Assembly: GCA_964555295.1 (NCBI GenBank)
Contig: CAZKRL010000044.1
Span: forward strand, 1-21,476
DNA length: 21,476 bases
Direction: 5' to 3'
DNA from: CAZKRL01 sp964555295
GTDB lineage: Bacteria > Bacteroidota > Bacteroidia > Flavobacteriales_D > Sanyastnellaceae
In this document: positions 8,722-16,566 of the stretch, in pieces
Layout of the letters: each line of letters starts with the position of its first letter
Position numbering within the stretch: position 1 is the first letter of the stretch
Made by a program: the position numbers and the translations under genes
Notes under the pieces: model-generated
Database searches by the model: none
What the model saw: only the letters and a program-made list of their open reading frames with translations
What the model was told of the DNA's origin: nothing

Positions 8722-8756
8722 TTTGGTCTTAGTTGTTCATTGGTGTATTAGGTTTG
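8722..8756 (+). promoter_or_regulatory. Bacteroidota-type promoter for tdk-murF/alr
   Basis: A -33 element TTTG (8722-8725) and an exact -7 match TAGGTTTG (8749-8756) are separated by 23 nt, within the known range for Bacteroidota. The predicted transcript start, a few bases after 8756, lies almost on the ATG at 8765. This gives a leader of only about 2-5 nt and rules against the upstream in-frame ATG at 8717, which would lie before the promoter elements. Confidence 0.55.
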
Positions 8757-8764
8757 CATCAACG

Positions 8765-9367
8765 ATGTTTCTTGAACAAACTGATAACCGTGGACGCCGG
8801 AGTGGCTGGATTGAAGTAATCTGTGGGTCAATGTTTTCTGGTAAGACCGAAGAATTGATTCGCAGGCTTAAGCGTGCCGAGTTCGCAAAGATGCGGGTAG
8901 AAATTTTCAAGCCCTCTGTAGACCGAAGGTACCATGATGAGGATGTCGTGAGTCATAACCAATCAAGTATTCGAAGCACTGCGGTAGAGCATTCATCGAG
9001 TCTTATATTGTTGGCAGGTGACGCAGAGGTTATCGGTATTGATGAGGCGCAATTTTTTGATGATGGTCTTCCGGATGTTTGCAATCAGCTGGCCAATCAG
9101 GGTGTGCGGGTTATCATAGCAGGGCTGGATATGGATTATTTGGGTAGGCCTTTTGGGCCGATGCCCCATCTTCTGGCGATTGCTGAGTTTGTTACCAAGG
9201 TGCATGCTATTTGTGTCGAAACCGGAAATCTGGCCCATTACTCTTATCGTCATGCGGGCGGCGATAGTGTAGTTCAGCTGGGCGAACAAGAAAGTTATTT
9301 TCCATTGTCGCGACCTGCTTTTGTTCGGGCGATGCAGAAGAAGCAAAAAAGTAATGAGAGGTCATGA
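8765..9367 (+). CDS. tdk: Thymidine kinase (type II)
   Basis: Transfers phosphate from ATP to thymidine in the pyrimidine salvage pathway. From ATG 8765 the protein is 200 residues and begins MFLEQTDNRG, then GWIEVICGSMFSGKTEELIR, a close match to Bacteroidota Tdk. A longer frame from 8717 adds 16 unconserved residues and starts before the promoter. The P-loop GSMFSGKT is at 21-28; DEAQFF (93-98) carries the catalytic Glu94; AGLDMDYLGRPFGPMP is the following conserved block. Of the usual four zinc-binding cysteines only Cys150 is evident, and the second of its CxxC is absent. Bacteroidota Tdk sequences I recall also lack them. The last four bases overlap murF-alr (ATGA), so the two are probably co-translated. 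Confidence 0.95.
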   Translation: MFLEQTDNRGRRSGWIEVICGSMFSGKTEELIRRLKRAEFAKMRVEIFKPSVDRRYHDEDVVSHNQSSIRSTAVEHSSSLILLAGDAEVIGIDEAQFFDDGLPDVCNQLANQGVRVIIAGLDMDYLGRPFGPMPHLLAIAEFVTKVHAICVETGNLAHYSYRHAGGDSVVQLGEQESYFPLSRPAFVRAMQKKQKSNERS

Positions 9368-11805
9368 GAATCGGCGTTTTGGAACTCTCCGAAATACTTG
9401 GTGCCTCAATAATTGGAAGTTATGAGTCGAAAGAGGTTATCCGAGTTTTAACCGATACACGAAATATTGGTGTTGAGTCGGGCGCTGTTTTCGCAGCTAT
9501 CAGAGGAGTGAATCATGATGGACATAATTTCATTGCTGATGCCTATGCCAAAGGAGTTAGGGTGTTCATATGTGAGCGGTTGGTGTCTTTAAGTGTTACA
9601 GACGATATTACTTTTTTAATTGTCCCAAACACTCTCAATGCACTGCAGGATTGGGCTGAGGCACATCGTAAAAAATTCTCGATTCCTATAATTGCCATTA
9701 CAGGAAGCAATGGTAAGACGGTTGTAAAAGAGTGGCTGAATCAGTTGCTGTCCGACGATTATCAAATTTGTAGAAGTCCACGAAGCTTTAATTCTCAGCT
9801 CGGCGTGGCTCTTTCACTTCTCCAGTTAGAGCCGCATCATCAGTTGGGGATATTCGAGGCTGGTATCTCAGAGCCGGGAGAGATGGATAAGCTGCAGCAG
9901 ATGATTCAGCCGGAGATGGGTATATATACTTTCTCAGGGACAGCTCATGTGGAGAATTTCTTGTCAGAACGTCAGTTGATAGGCGAGAAGCTTAAGCTTT
10001 TTTCGCACTGTCGAACAATTATTTGTCCTCAGATTTCTGAAACCCTTGAATTGCTCCATGGACAAATGCATCATAAGCGGATTTGTTTTAAGACCCCAAC
10101 TTCAGAGGCACTGAAAGTTTTAAACGGTAGAGCTTTTGTGCGGATAATTTACCAAGATCATTCGTTGGAATTTGAGATTCCTTTTGTGGATCGAGCATCA
10201 GCTGATAATGCTATTTCATGTATCTATTTAATGCTGCATTTGGGATATCCATTCGATGTTATTCAGGAGCGTTTAATGCGCTTGACCCCATTGGAGATGC
10301 GATTGCAAATGCTGCATTCTTCCAACGATACCATTATCGTGAATGACGCTTACAGCAACGATTTGCAATCTTTGGAAATCGCCCTCGATTTTCTTATTTC
10401 TCAGTCAGGTAATCGCCGAAAAGTGGTCATTATTTCTGATATGATTCAATCTGGGTTGAATGCATTGGAAATGTGCAGTAGAATGTCTGAGTTGTTGTTG
10501 CGAAAAAAGGTTAGCCATTGCATTGCGGTAGGGAAAATCCTCTCTTCTCACAGAAATTTTTTTCCACCCGAAACGGTTTTCTTTGATAGCGCTGAACGAT
10601 TGTTGTTGTCTATACACCCTGATGATTTTATGCATTGTGCGGTGCTCATCAAAGGTGCGCGTTCGTATCGATTAGAAAGAGCAGTGGCTCTCTTGCAGGA
10701 AAAAACGCATGAAACCGTTCTTGAAATTGACTTGAACGCGGTAGCGTATAATCTCTCGGTGTATCGTTCGAAATTGTTGCCTGGAGTTAAGTTGATGTCA
10801 ATGGTAAAGGCATTTGGTTATGGCAGTGGAATTGAGGAAATGGCTTCGCTTCTTGCATTCAATAAAGTCGATATTTTGGCAGTGGCCTACGCGGATGAAG
10901 GAGCCACTTTGCGACGTGCCGGAATTTCATTGCCGATCATGGTTATGCATCCTGAGGGTGCCTCTATTGGAACGATTCTTAAGAATCATTTAGAACCAGA
11001 GATTTACAGTCAACGGGTTTTGCAATTGTTTGCCGATGGGATATCCGGTCTTGATTTCAGGGAGACGCTTAACATTCATCTAAAGATCGATACGGGAATG
11101 CACAGGTTGGGCTTTCTGCCAGACGAAGTGGAGAATGCTGTAAGACTGATTGCCGATAATTCTGCATTTAAAATTGCAAGTGTTTTCACCCACCTCAGCG
11201 CTTCAGATAATCCTTTACATGATGATTTCACGCGTGAACAGATAAAGCGATTTCAGCAAGCCAATGACGTGATTAAACGATATTGTAATTATTCTTATGA
11301 TCGGCATTTGCTGAATACGGCGGGTATTGAGCGTTTCCCGGAATATCAGTTGGAGATGGTGAGATGTGGAATTGGCTTGTATGGTGTGTCTCCTTCGTCG
11401 TCGTTATTGGGATTGAAGTCGGTGGGTCGCTTGACAACTAAAATTTCTCAAATCAAGGAGATTTCATCGGGCGAAAGTGTGGGGTACGGAAGGTCTTTCA
11501 TGGCGCATCAAAAAATGAAAATCGCTACTGTACCCGTAGGTTATGCCGATGGTTTGTCAAGGCAACTAAGCAATGGTAAGGGTAAGATGTTTGTCAATGG
11601 AGGCATGGCCCCTATAGTTGGCAAAGTGTGTATGGATATGACCATGATTGATGTTTCCGGAATTGTTTGCAATGAGGGAGATGAGGTAGAGATTTTTGGT
11701 CGCGATATTTCAATAGAGGAATTTGCGAAAATGAGTGACACCATACCCTACGAGGTAATGACATCCATTGGTCAGCGAGTCAGACGTATTTACCGGCAGG
11801 AGTAA
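9364..11805 (+). CDS. murF-alr: Bifunctional MurF ligase / alanine racemase
   Basis: An 813-residue fusion typical of Bacteroidota. The N-terminal ~450 residues are MurF, which adds D-Ala-D-Ala to UDP-MurNAc-tripeptide in the cytoplasm. The P-loop ITGSNGKT carries Lys118, followed by RSPRSFNSQLGVALSLL, EAGISEPGEM and NDAYSNDLQSLEIAL. From about residue 455 an alanine racemase domain interconverts L- and D-alanine with PLP. The PLP lysine is Lys482 (MVKAFGYGSG), the catalytic tyrosine is Tyr708 (VGYGRSF), and PVGYADGL and GKVCMDMTMIDVSG complete the site. The fusion couples D-Ala supply to its use. The start overlaps the tdk stop. The domain junction is in frame with no sign of a frameshift. 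Confidence 0.95.
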   Translation: MRIGVLELSEILGASIIGSYESKEVIRVLTDTRNIGVESGAVFAAIRGVNHDGHNFIADAYAKGVRVFICERLVSLSVTDDITFLIVPNTLNALQDWAEAHRKKFSIPIIAITGSNGKTVVKEWLNQLLSDDYQICRSPRSFNSQLGVALSLLQLEPHHQLGIFEAGISEPGEMDKLQQMIQPEMGIYTFSGTAHVENFLSERQLIGEKLKLFSHCRTIICPQISETLELLHGQMHHKRICFKTPTSEALKVLNGRAFVRIIYQDHSLEFEIPFVDRASADNAISCIYLMLHLGYPFDVIQERLMRLTPLEMRLQMLHSSNDTIIVNDAYSNDLQSLEIALDFLISQSGNRRKVVIISDMIQSGLNALEMCSRMSELLLRKKVSHCIAVGKILSSHRNFFPPETVFFDSAERLLLSIHPDDFMHCAVLIKGARSYRLERAVALLQEKTHETVLEIDLNAVAYNLSVYRSKLLPGVKLMSMVKAFGYGSGIEEMASLLAFNKVDILAVAYADEGATLRRAGISLPIMVMHPEGASIGTILKNHLEPEIYSQRVLQLFADGISGLDFRETLNIHLKIDTGMHRLGFLPDEVENAVRLIADNSAFKIASVFTHLSASDNPLHDDFTREQIKRFQQANDVIKRYCNYSYDRHLLNTAGIERFPEYQLEMVRCGIGLYGVSPSSSLLGLKSVGRLTTKISQIKEISSGESVGYGRSFMAHQKMKIATVPVGYADGLSRQLSNGKGKMFVNGGMAPIVGKVCMDMTMIDVSGIVCNEGDEVEIFGRDISIEEFAKMSDTIPYEVMTSIGQRVRRIYRQE

Positions 11806-11816
11806 ATTGGAATCAA

Positions 11817-11850
11817 TTTGAATTCGTTTGTCTGTCGCCCTCTAAATTTG
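11817..11850 (+). promoter_or_regulatory. Bacteroidota-type promoter for the subtilase gene
   Basis: TTTG (11817-11820) and an exact -7 match TAAATTTG (11843-11850) are 22 nt apart. The ATG at 11855 lies four bases after the -7 element, so the predicted transcript starts at or next to the start codon and would be essentially leaderless. A second in-frame ATG lies at codon 4. Confidence 0.5.
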
Positions 11851-11854
11851 AAGT

Positions 11855-14479
11855 ATGAAAAAAATGCGTTTCTTAAATCTGCTGGCATTACTAAGCATCT
11901 TTATTACTTCGGATGTGTTTTCTCAAAGTGCAAAAACAGTGAAGGGCGAGGCTATCATTCGTTTGCACAATGGTTCTGATATAAATGCATTTTCCCAGCG
12001 CAGCAAAGATGCGTTTGGTGTCAATGGTGATTTTGGTATATCGCGTTGTTTGATTCCTGATATGAACATTTGGTTGGTTCATTACAATGATGATTTGTAT
12101 GGTGTGAATGAGGCCCTTTATTTATTGCGAATGGATTCAGCCACCTCAATTGCACAGGCCAATCATATCATTGAAGAGCGCCTTCTGCCGGATGATCCGC
12201 TCTTCGAACTTCAATGGCACCATGAGCAAGCCAGTGATCACGACATTGATACGCCACAGGCCTGGGATATAACAACAGGCGGAACTAACGCGTTGGGTCA
12301 CGATGTTGTAGTTTGTGTCGTGGAAATCAATGGTACGCAATGGAACACTCCGGATATCATAGATAATCATTGGGTCAATATCAATGAGATTCCTGATAAC
12401 GGTGTCGATGACGATGAAAATGGCTATGTCGATGACTACGACGGATGGAATGCAAACAGCAATAATGATAACATAGGCACCGGTGATCATGGCACGCGTG
12501 TGTCGAGCATGATTGGTTCTAAAGGAAATAATACGTTAGGAGTTACCGGCGTGAATTGGGATGTGAAGTTGATGCAGGTACAAATCAGTGGTTCAAATGA
12601 AGCCGCAGCTATTGAAGGTTATGCATATCCATTGGCCATGCGACGTTTGTACAACCAGACTGGTGGCGCAGAAGGGGCCTTCGTTGTGGCCACAAATTCG
12701 AGCTGGGGTACTGACGGTGGACAGGCGGTGGATGCTCCATTATGGTGCGCAATGTATGATTCTCTTGGATCAGAGGGTGTGCTGAGTTGTGGCTCCACAA
12801 CCAACAATAATGTGGATGTGGATGATGTTGGAGATCTGCCAACTGGCTGCCCTAGCGATTATTTGATCTCAGTTGCAAGAACGAATAGTGAGGATATTCG
12901 GGCTGGCGGTGGTTATGGCATAACAACCATTGATCTCGCCGCACCGGGTGACGCGGTGTATCTCGCCAATAATTCAAGTTATGGCAACACAACGGGCACG
13001 TCGTTCTCATCGCCTTGTGTGGCTGGTGCTATCGCCTTGATTTATTCAGCTCCCTGCACATCGCTCGCCGAACAGAGTATTACTGCACCCGCTTTCGCGG
13101 CATTGCAAATGAAGGAGGTCATACTATCTGGAGTTGATACTACAACGCAACTGCAATCGGAATTGTTGAGCGGTGGGCGTCTCAATGTGTGGAATAGTCT
13201 TCAGCAAGTTATGGCTCAATGTGATAATAGTCTTTGTTCTGCCCCTTTTGGTGTTGTTGTGAATCAGGTTGTAGGTAACAATTATGACATAAGCTGGAAT
13301 GCTAGTTCATCGGCGTTGAGCTTTGAATTGCGCTATCGAGTTCAGGGTAATGTTAATTGGACATCTGTTACTGTTTCGACATCGAGTACATCACTGAATA
13401 ATCTTTCGACATGCGCAGTATATGAGTTGCAAGTAAAATCAATTTGTGATGGGGATACAAGTGATTGGTCCAATATGGTTGATTTTCTCACCGACGGTTG
13501 CTGTGAAAACCCTGATGACGTTGTTGTAATATCAAATTCAGGCAATGCTGTTACCCTTACATGGTCACCGGTGCTCGCTGCTACCGGTTATACCGTAAGT
13601 GTTATGGATATGGGTGGAATGGAGGTCGTCAGCACAACTGTTGCCGAAAATGATGTTACCATAGAGGGTTTACAGAATTGTAGTAATTATTTCGTTTATG
13701 TGTATTCGATTTGTGCCGGCTTTCCGCCTCCGCCAGTTGGGTTTTCGATTTTCTCTGCGGGTTGTGACAATTGCTCGCAGTTGGAAGTTTGTTCTGCATC
13801 TTCCACATCAACAGAGGAGTTCATCCAACTCGTTTCTCTGGAGTCGATCAATCGGGTGAGTGAATCTGACGAGGGTTATGTTTTTGTAACCGATCAAACA
13901 ACGGATCTTATCAGGGGTGAGAGTTATACAATTATTCTTGCTCCAGGATTTACTTCAAGCTTGTACAACGAAAATTTCAGGGTTTGGATAGACCTCGATT
14001 CTGATGGAAATTTTGACGATTCTGAAGATCTCGTTTTCGATGCTCCTCAACCAACCCAAGCAGAAATCACCGGTACAATCTTCATTCCGGAATCAGCTGC
14101 GCTGGGTAGTGTCCGGATGAGGGTAGGTATGGCTTATACTCCCTCCTCAAGTGTGCAGGAACCATTGGCCTGCGGGGTTTGGAATTTCGGTGAGGTCGAA
14201 GATTATTGTGTAAACATCATTTCGAGTGTAAGTGCTGCGATCATTCAAGATTCAGATGAAATGCTGTTTCCAGTTCCTGCAAATGATAAATTGTATGTTC
14301 AAGGCTTGAGTTCGATTCAACGATGCTATGATTCAATCGGCAGAGAATTTGTATTGCCGGTTTCTATGAGCAACGGTTTAGCAGAATTGAATGTTTCTAA
14401 TCTGTGCCCGGGTGTCTACGTGCTACTTTATGAGTCAGGTGGAGTAATGAAAAGTAGTTCATTCATTGTGAACCGTTGA
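11855..14479 (+). CDS. Secreted subtilisin-like (S8) peptidase with Fn3, GEVED and T9SS domains
   Basis: An 874-residue precursor: signal peptide (1-23), N-terminal region, S8 domain (about 125-455), two fibronectin type III-like domains (about 464-548 and 551-637), a GEVED domain (motif at 779-783, with the WIDLDSDGNFDDSED strand at 711-725) and a T9SS type A sorting domain (about 804-874). His212 (GDHGTRV), Asn281 (oxyanion) and Ser383 (GTSFSSP) are in place. The position normally held by the catalytic Asp (VxVxDTG) reads VVVCVVEING, with Glu157. The insert ending DDDENGYVDDYDGWN is Asp-rich and probably binds calcium. The protein is likely a surface or released protease, if active. The next gene begins on its stop codon. 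Confidence 0.88.
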   Translation: MKKMRFLNLLALLSIFITSDVFSQSAKTVKGEAIIRLHNGSDINAFSQRSKDAFGVNGDFGISRCLIPDMNIWLVHYNDDLYGVNEALYLLRMDSATSIAQANHIIEERLLPDDPLFELQWHHEQASDHDIDTPQAWDITTGGTNALGHDVVVCVVEINGTQWNTPDIIDNHWVNINEIPDNGVDDDENGYVDDYDGWNANSNNDNIGTGDHGTRVSSMIGSKGNNTLGVTGVNWDVKLMQVQISGSNEAAAIEGYAYPLAMRRLYNQTGGAEGAFVVATNSSWGTDGGQAVDAPLWCAMYDSLGSEGVLSCGSTTNNNVDVDDVGDLPTGCPSDYLISVARTNSEDIRAGGGYGITTIDLAAPGDAVYLANNSSYGNTTGTSFSSPCVAGAIALIYSAPCTSLAEQSITAPAFAALQMKEVILSGVDTTTQLQSELLSGGRLNVWNSLQQVMAQCDNSLCSAPFGVVVNQVVGNNYDISWNASSSALSFELRYRVQGNVNWTSVTVSTSSTSLNNLSTCAVYELQVKSICDGDTSDWSNMVDFLTDGCCENPDDVVVISNSGNAVTLTWSPVLAATGYTVSVMDMGGMEVVSTTVAENDVTIEGLQNCSNYFVYVYSICAGFPPPPVGFSIFSAGCDNCSQLEVCSASSTSTEEFIQLVSLESINRVSESDEGYVFVTDQTTDLIRGESYTIILAPGFTSSLYNENFRVWIDLDSDGNFDDSEDLVFDAPQPTQAEITGTIFIPESAALGSVRMRVGMAYTPSSSVQEPLACGVWNFGEVEDYCVNIISSVSAAIIQDSDEMLFPVPANDKLYVQGLSSIQRCYDSIGREFVLPVSMSNGLAELNVSNLCPGVYVLLYESGGVMKSSSFIVNR

Positions 14480-15381
14480 ATGGTAATGCACCGATAGAGA
14501 AAATTGACCTTGGCGAAACCCTTGGGGCTTTCGATATAAAGCGTTTGGATTTATTGCATGCCGAGTATGGAGGTAATAAATGGTTTAAGCTTAAGTACAA
14601 TTTAGAGGCAGCTCGGCAATCAGGACATCATACGGTGTTATCATTCGGGGGCGCTCACAGTAATCATTTATTCGCATTAGCACATGCTGGAAGGGAAATG
14701 GGCTTTAGAACTATTGGAGTTGTTCGGGGCGAAAATCAAAGCAGTCATTCGTTAGACAAAATGCGAGATTGTGGAATGACAATTGTAGGGGTTAGTCGAC
14801 TTGCATATGCTGAAAAGGAAACCGATGAATTCAGAGATTGGCTTCATAGTGAGTTGGGTGATTTCCATTTGATACCCGAGGGTGGTGCTAATTTTCTTGG
14901 TGTGAATGGGTGCATGGAGATGCTCTCTATATCAGAGCGTGAAGCTTATGATATCGTAGTTTGCGCAAGCGGCACCGGCGCTACTGCAGCAGGGCTCTTG
15001 CTGGGTTGTGCCAATCAACGCGTATGGAGTGTACCTGTTCTTCGCCCGGAATTGGAAATGCGCAATCAAATTCACAAACAACTGAGTTATTTTCTCGGAG
15101 AAGATTCAGCTGTGAGGGAATGTTTGAGCCGTCTCGAAATTGTCCCTGGCTATACTCATGGTGGCTATGCGCGAGTGTCAGAGGAATTGCTTTCATTCGT
15201 TTCCTCTTTTGAAGAAACTCACGGTATTCCATTGGACGCTGTATATATGGGAAAGCTCCTCTACGCCGTAAGCGACATGTTTTCTAAAGGAAAGATAGAT
15301 CGTGGGTTGCGTGTGGTTGTCATTCATTCGGGCGGTTTACAAGGTCGGATGTGCGGGGATCCACTTTCTTTTCGCCATTAA
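14476..15381 (+). CDS. PLP-dependent ACC deaminase / D-cysteine desulfhydrase family enzyme
   Basis: A 301-residue cytosolic fold-type II PLP enzyme. YGGNKWFKLKYNLE carries Lys35, the expected Schiff-base lysine. SFGGAHSNH (57-64 region) matches the family's cofactor-phosphate/substrate loop, and CASGTGATAAGLL is the glycine-rich phosphate-binding segment. Members deaminate 1-aminocyclopropane-1-carboxylate or split D-cysteine to pyruvate, ammonia and sulfide; the second is more likely in most bacteria, but the substrate cannot be fixed here. The only available start is a TTG at 14476 overlapping the protease TGA (TTGA). No in-frame ATG or GTG occurs before the conserved region, and the frame is otherwise intact. 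It converges on the hydrolase gene with only 13 nt between stops. Confidence 0.8.
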   Translation: MNGNAPIEKIDLGETLGAFDIKRLDLLHAEYGGNKWFKLKYNLEAARQSGHHTVLSFGGAHSNHLFALAHAGREMGFRTIGVVRGENQSSHSLDKMRDCGMTIVGVSRLAYAEKETDEFRDWLHSELGDFHLIPEGGANFLGVNGCMEMLSISEREAYDIVVCASGTGATAAGLLLGCANQRVWSVPVLRPELEMRNQIHKQLSYFLGEDSAVRECLSRLEIVPGYTHGGYARVSEELLSFVSSFEETHGIPLDAVYMGKLLYAVSDMFSKGKIDRGLRVVVIHSGGLQGRMCGDPLSFRH

Positions 15382-15394
15382 AAAATGAATTGCT

Positions 15395-16069
15395 TTATCC
15401 ACTCACAATTATCCGTTGTGTCTCCTCAGTTATTATGGCTGAGATTTCCGTAGCCTTTTCATAGGTTGAAAAATGTCCACTGCCTCTCAGTATTCTTACA
15501 CCTTCGATTTTATGACAATTGAAAAGCTTGTCTTGATCACCTATAATTTGAATATAGGGTTTATGGGGTAGGGATGTATTCCTCCAGCCGAGAACTGCAT
15601 TGACGGAGTAGTGTAAGAAATCGGGACCATTCGAATCCATCATCTCATAGAAAAGTGATTTTTGCTCATGGGTTTTAAATCCCATGAAAGTATCGCATAG
15701 TCTTGTCAACTTAAATAAACTTATCGGTTTCATCCATCTATGAAGACCAATAGTATCGAGCATTTTTAGTGCAACGGGAAATTGATGTCGGCCGGTTGGT
15801 GCGGAAATTAGAACTGTTAGAGCGGGTTGAATGATATGCGATAATTCAACGGCCACCATCCCTCCCATCGATGAACCCACAATTATGTTGTTGTTGGTGG
15901 ATATTTTTTTGGCGAGAAATTGCGCATAGTCGTTGAGAGATTTTGCATTTTCAACAAATTCCCACTCGAGATGATGAATCTTGCCGGGCAGCTTGTAATT
16001 CTCATATAGGCGCTTGTTGGCCCCCATTCCCGGTATCAGGTAGTAGTTCAAATCTGATGAGGTTTTCAT
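15395..16069 (-). CDS. Alpha/beta hydrolase
   Basis: A 224-residue protein without a signal peptide. It shows the hydrolase fold layout: LIPGMGANKRLYENY near the N-terminus (strand 3 and oxyanion loop region), the nucleophile elbow VGSSMGGM with Ser67, IIGDQDKLF with the acid (Asp178 or Asp180), and GSGHFSTYEKA with His199. The cap region (about 95-165) is helical and short. The substrate cannot be told; small-ester or thioester hydrolysis is a generic guess. It is transcribed toward the PLP enzyme gene and away from the small gene at 16174, so the 104 nt above it must hold its promoter. I saw no exact TAnnTTTG there; TATATTTT is the nearest on this strand. Confidence 0.8.
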   Translation of the reverse strand: MKTSSDLNYYLIPGMGANKRLYENYKLPGKIHHLEWEFVENAKSLNDYAQFLAKKISTNNNIIVGSSMGGMVAVELSHIIQPALTVLISAPTGRHQFPVALKMLDTIGLHRWMKPISLFKLTRLCDTFMGFKTHEQKSLFYEMMDSNGPDFLHYSVNAVLGWRNTSLPHKPYIQIIGDQDKLFNCHKIEGVRILRGSGHFSTYEKATEISAIITEETQRIIVSG

Positions 16070-16146
16070 AAACTATTTAGAGTTAAACAAAGGTGTTTCT
16101 GGAAAATATAATTTCTGATTTAACATTTATAACCTTAGCGTGAGTA

Positions 16147-16154
16147 TACATTTG
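16147..16154 (+). promoter_or_regulatory. Possible -7 promoter element (TACATTTG)
   Basis: An exact TAnnTTTG match 19 nt before the TTG start at 16174. No clear TTG lies at the -33 spacing. It lends modest support to expression of the small gene that follows. Confidence 0.3.
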
Positions 16155-16173
16155 GCCAAGCCACTAAAAACCT

Positions 16174-16566
16174 TTGATTAAAAGCTACATCAATCTCGAA
16201 ATAACATTCGAGCAGTTTCTTGAAGTTGCAGAACTTCATACCATAACCGATTTGTCTATTTATTGGCATCATAATCAGGAGTATCACGAAACTACCTCGA
16301 CAAGATCCGTACAAAAGGCAGATATTCTTCGATTTGTTAGAACGAATTTATGTGAAATCGTAAGTATTCGATTTGTCTGTAATAACGCCTTCGAGGTAGA
16401 GTCGAACGGGCGCTTGGAGACGGTAATAAGTATTTTGGATAAATCCGCGTTTAATCAGGAAGAGGTCAAGGGAGATTATTTGCGGCAAGACCAATTGCAA
16501 GTAGGAAGCATGAGTTCTTTAGTAGAAGATTCCCTGCTCCATACACGCAAAGTGGGTCGAAATTAA
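16174..16566 (+). CDS. Unrecognised 130-residue protein, TTG start
   Basis: I do not recognise this protein. It is probably real: the frame is open for 393 nt with codon choice like its neighbours, and no competing long frame lies opposite. A TAnnTTTG motif precedes it. The frame opens only at 16168, and the only standard start before the body is TTG at 16174; the only other Met is near residue 112. The N-terminal ~90 residues look like a compact alpha/beta domain (EITFEQFLEVAEL, DLSIYWHH, DILRFVRTNLCEIVSIRFVC), while the last ~35 are polar and probably disordered. There is no signal peptide or membrane span. Its stop overlaps the stop of the convergent thiolase gene by four bases, so the two mRNAs must have complementary 3' ends. 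Function unknown. Confidence 0.55.
   Translation: MIKSYINLEITFEQFLEVAELHTITDLSIYWHHNQEYHETTSTRSVQKADILRFVRTNLCEIVSIRFVCNNAFEVESNGRLETVISILDKSAFNQEEVKGDYLRQDQLQVGSMSSLVEDSLLHTRKVGRN

Noticed and set aside
8717..8764. Earlier ATG for tdk
   Set aside because: The 16 added residues are not conserved and the start would precede the -33 element.
12146..12842. Minus- and plus-strand frames inside the subtilase gene
   Set aside because: They overlap the conserved S8 domain and have low-complexity, non-protein-like sequence.
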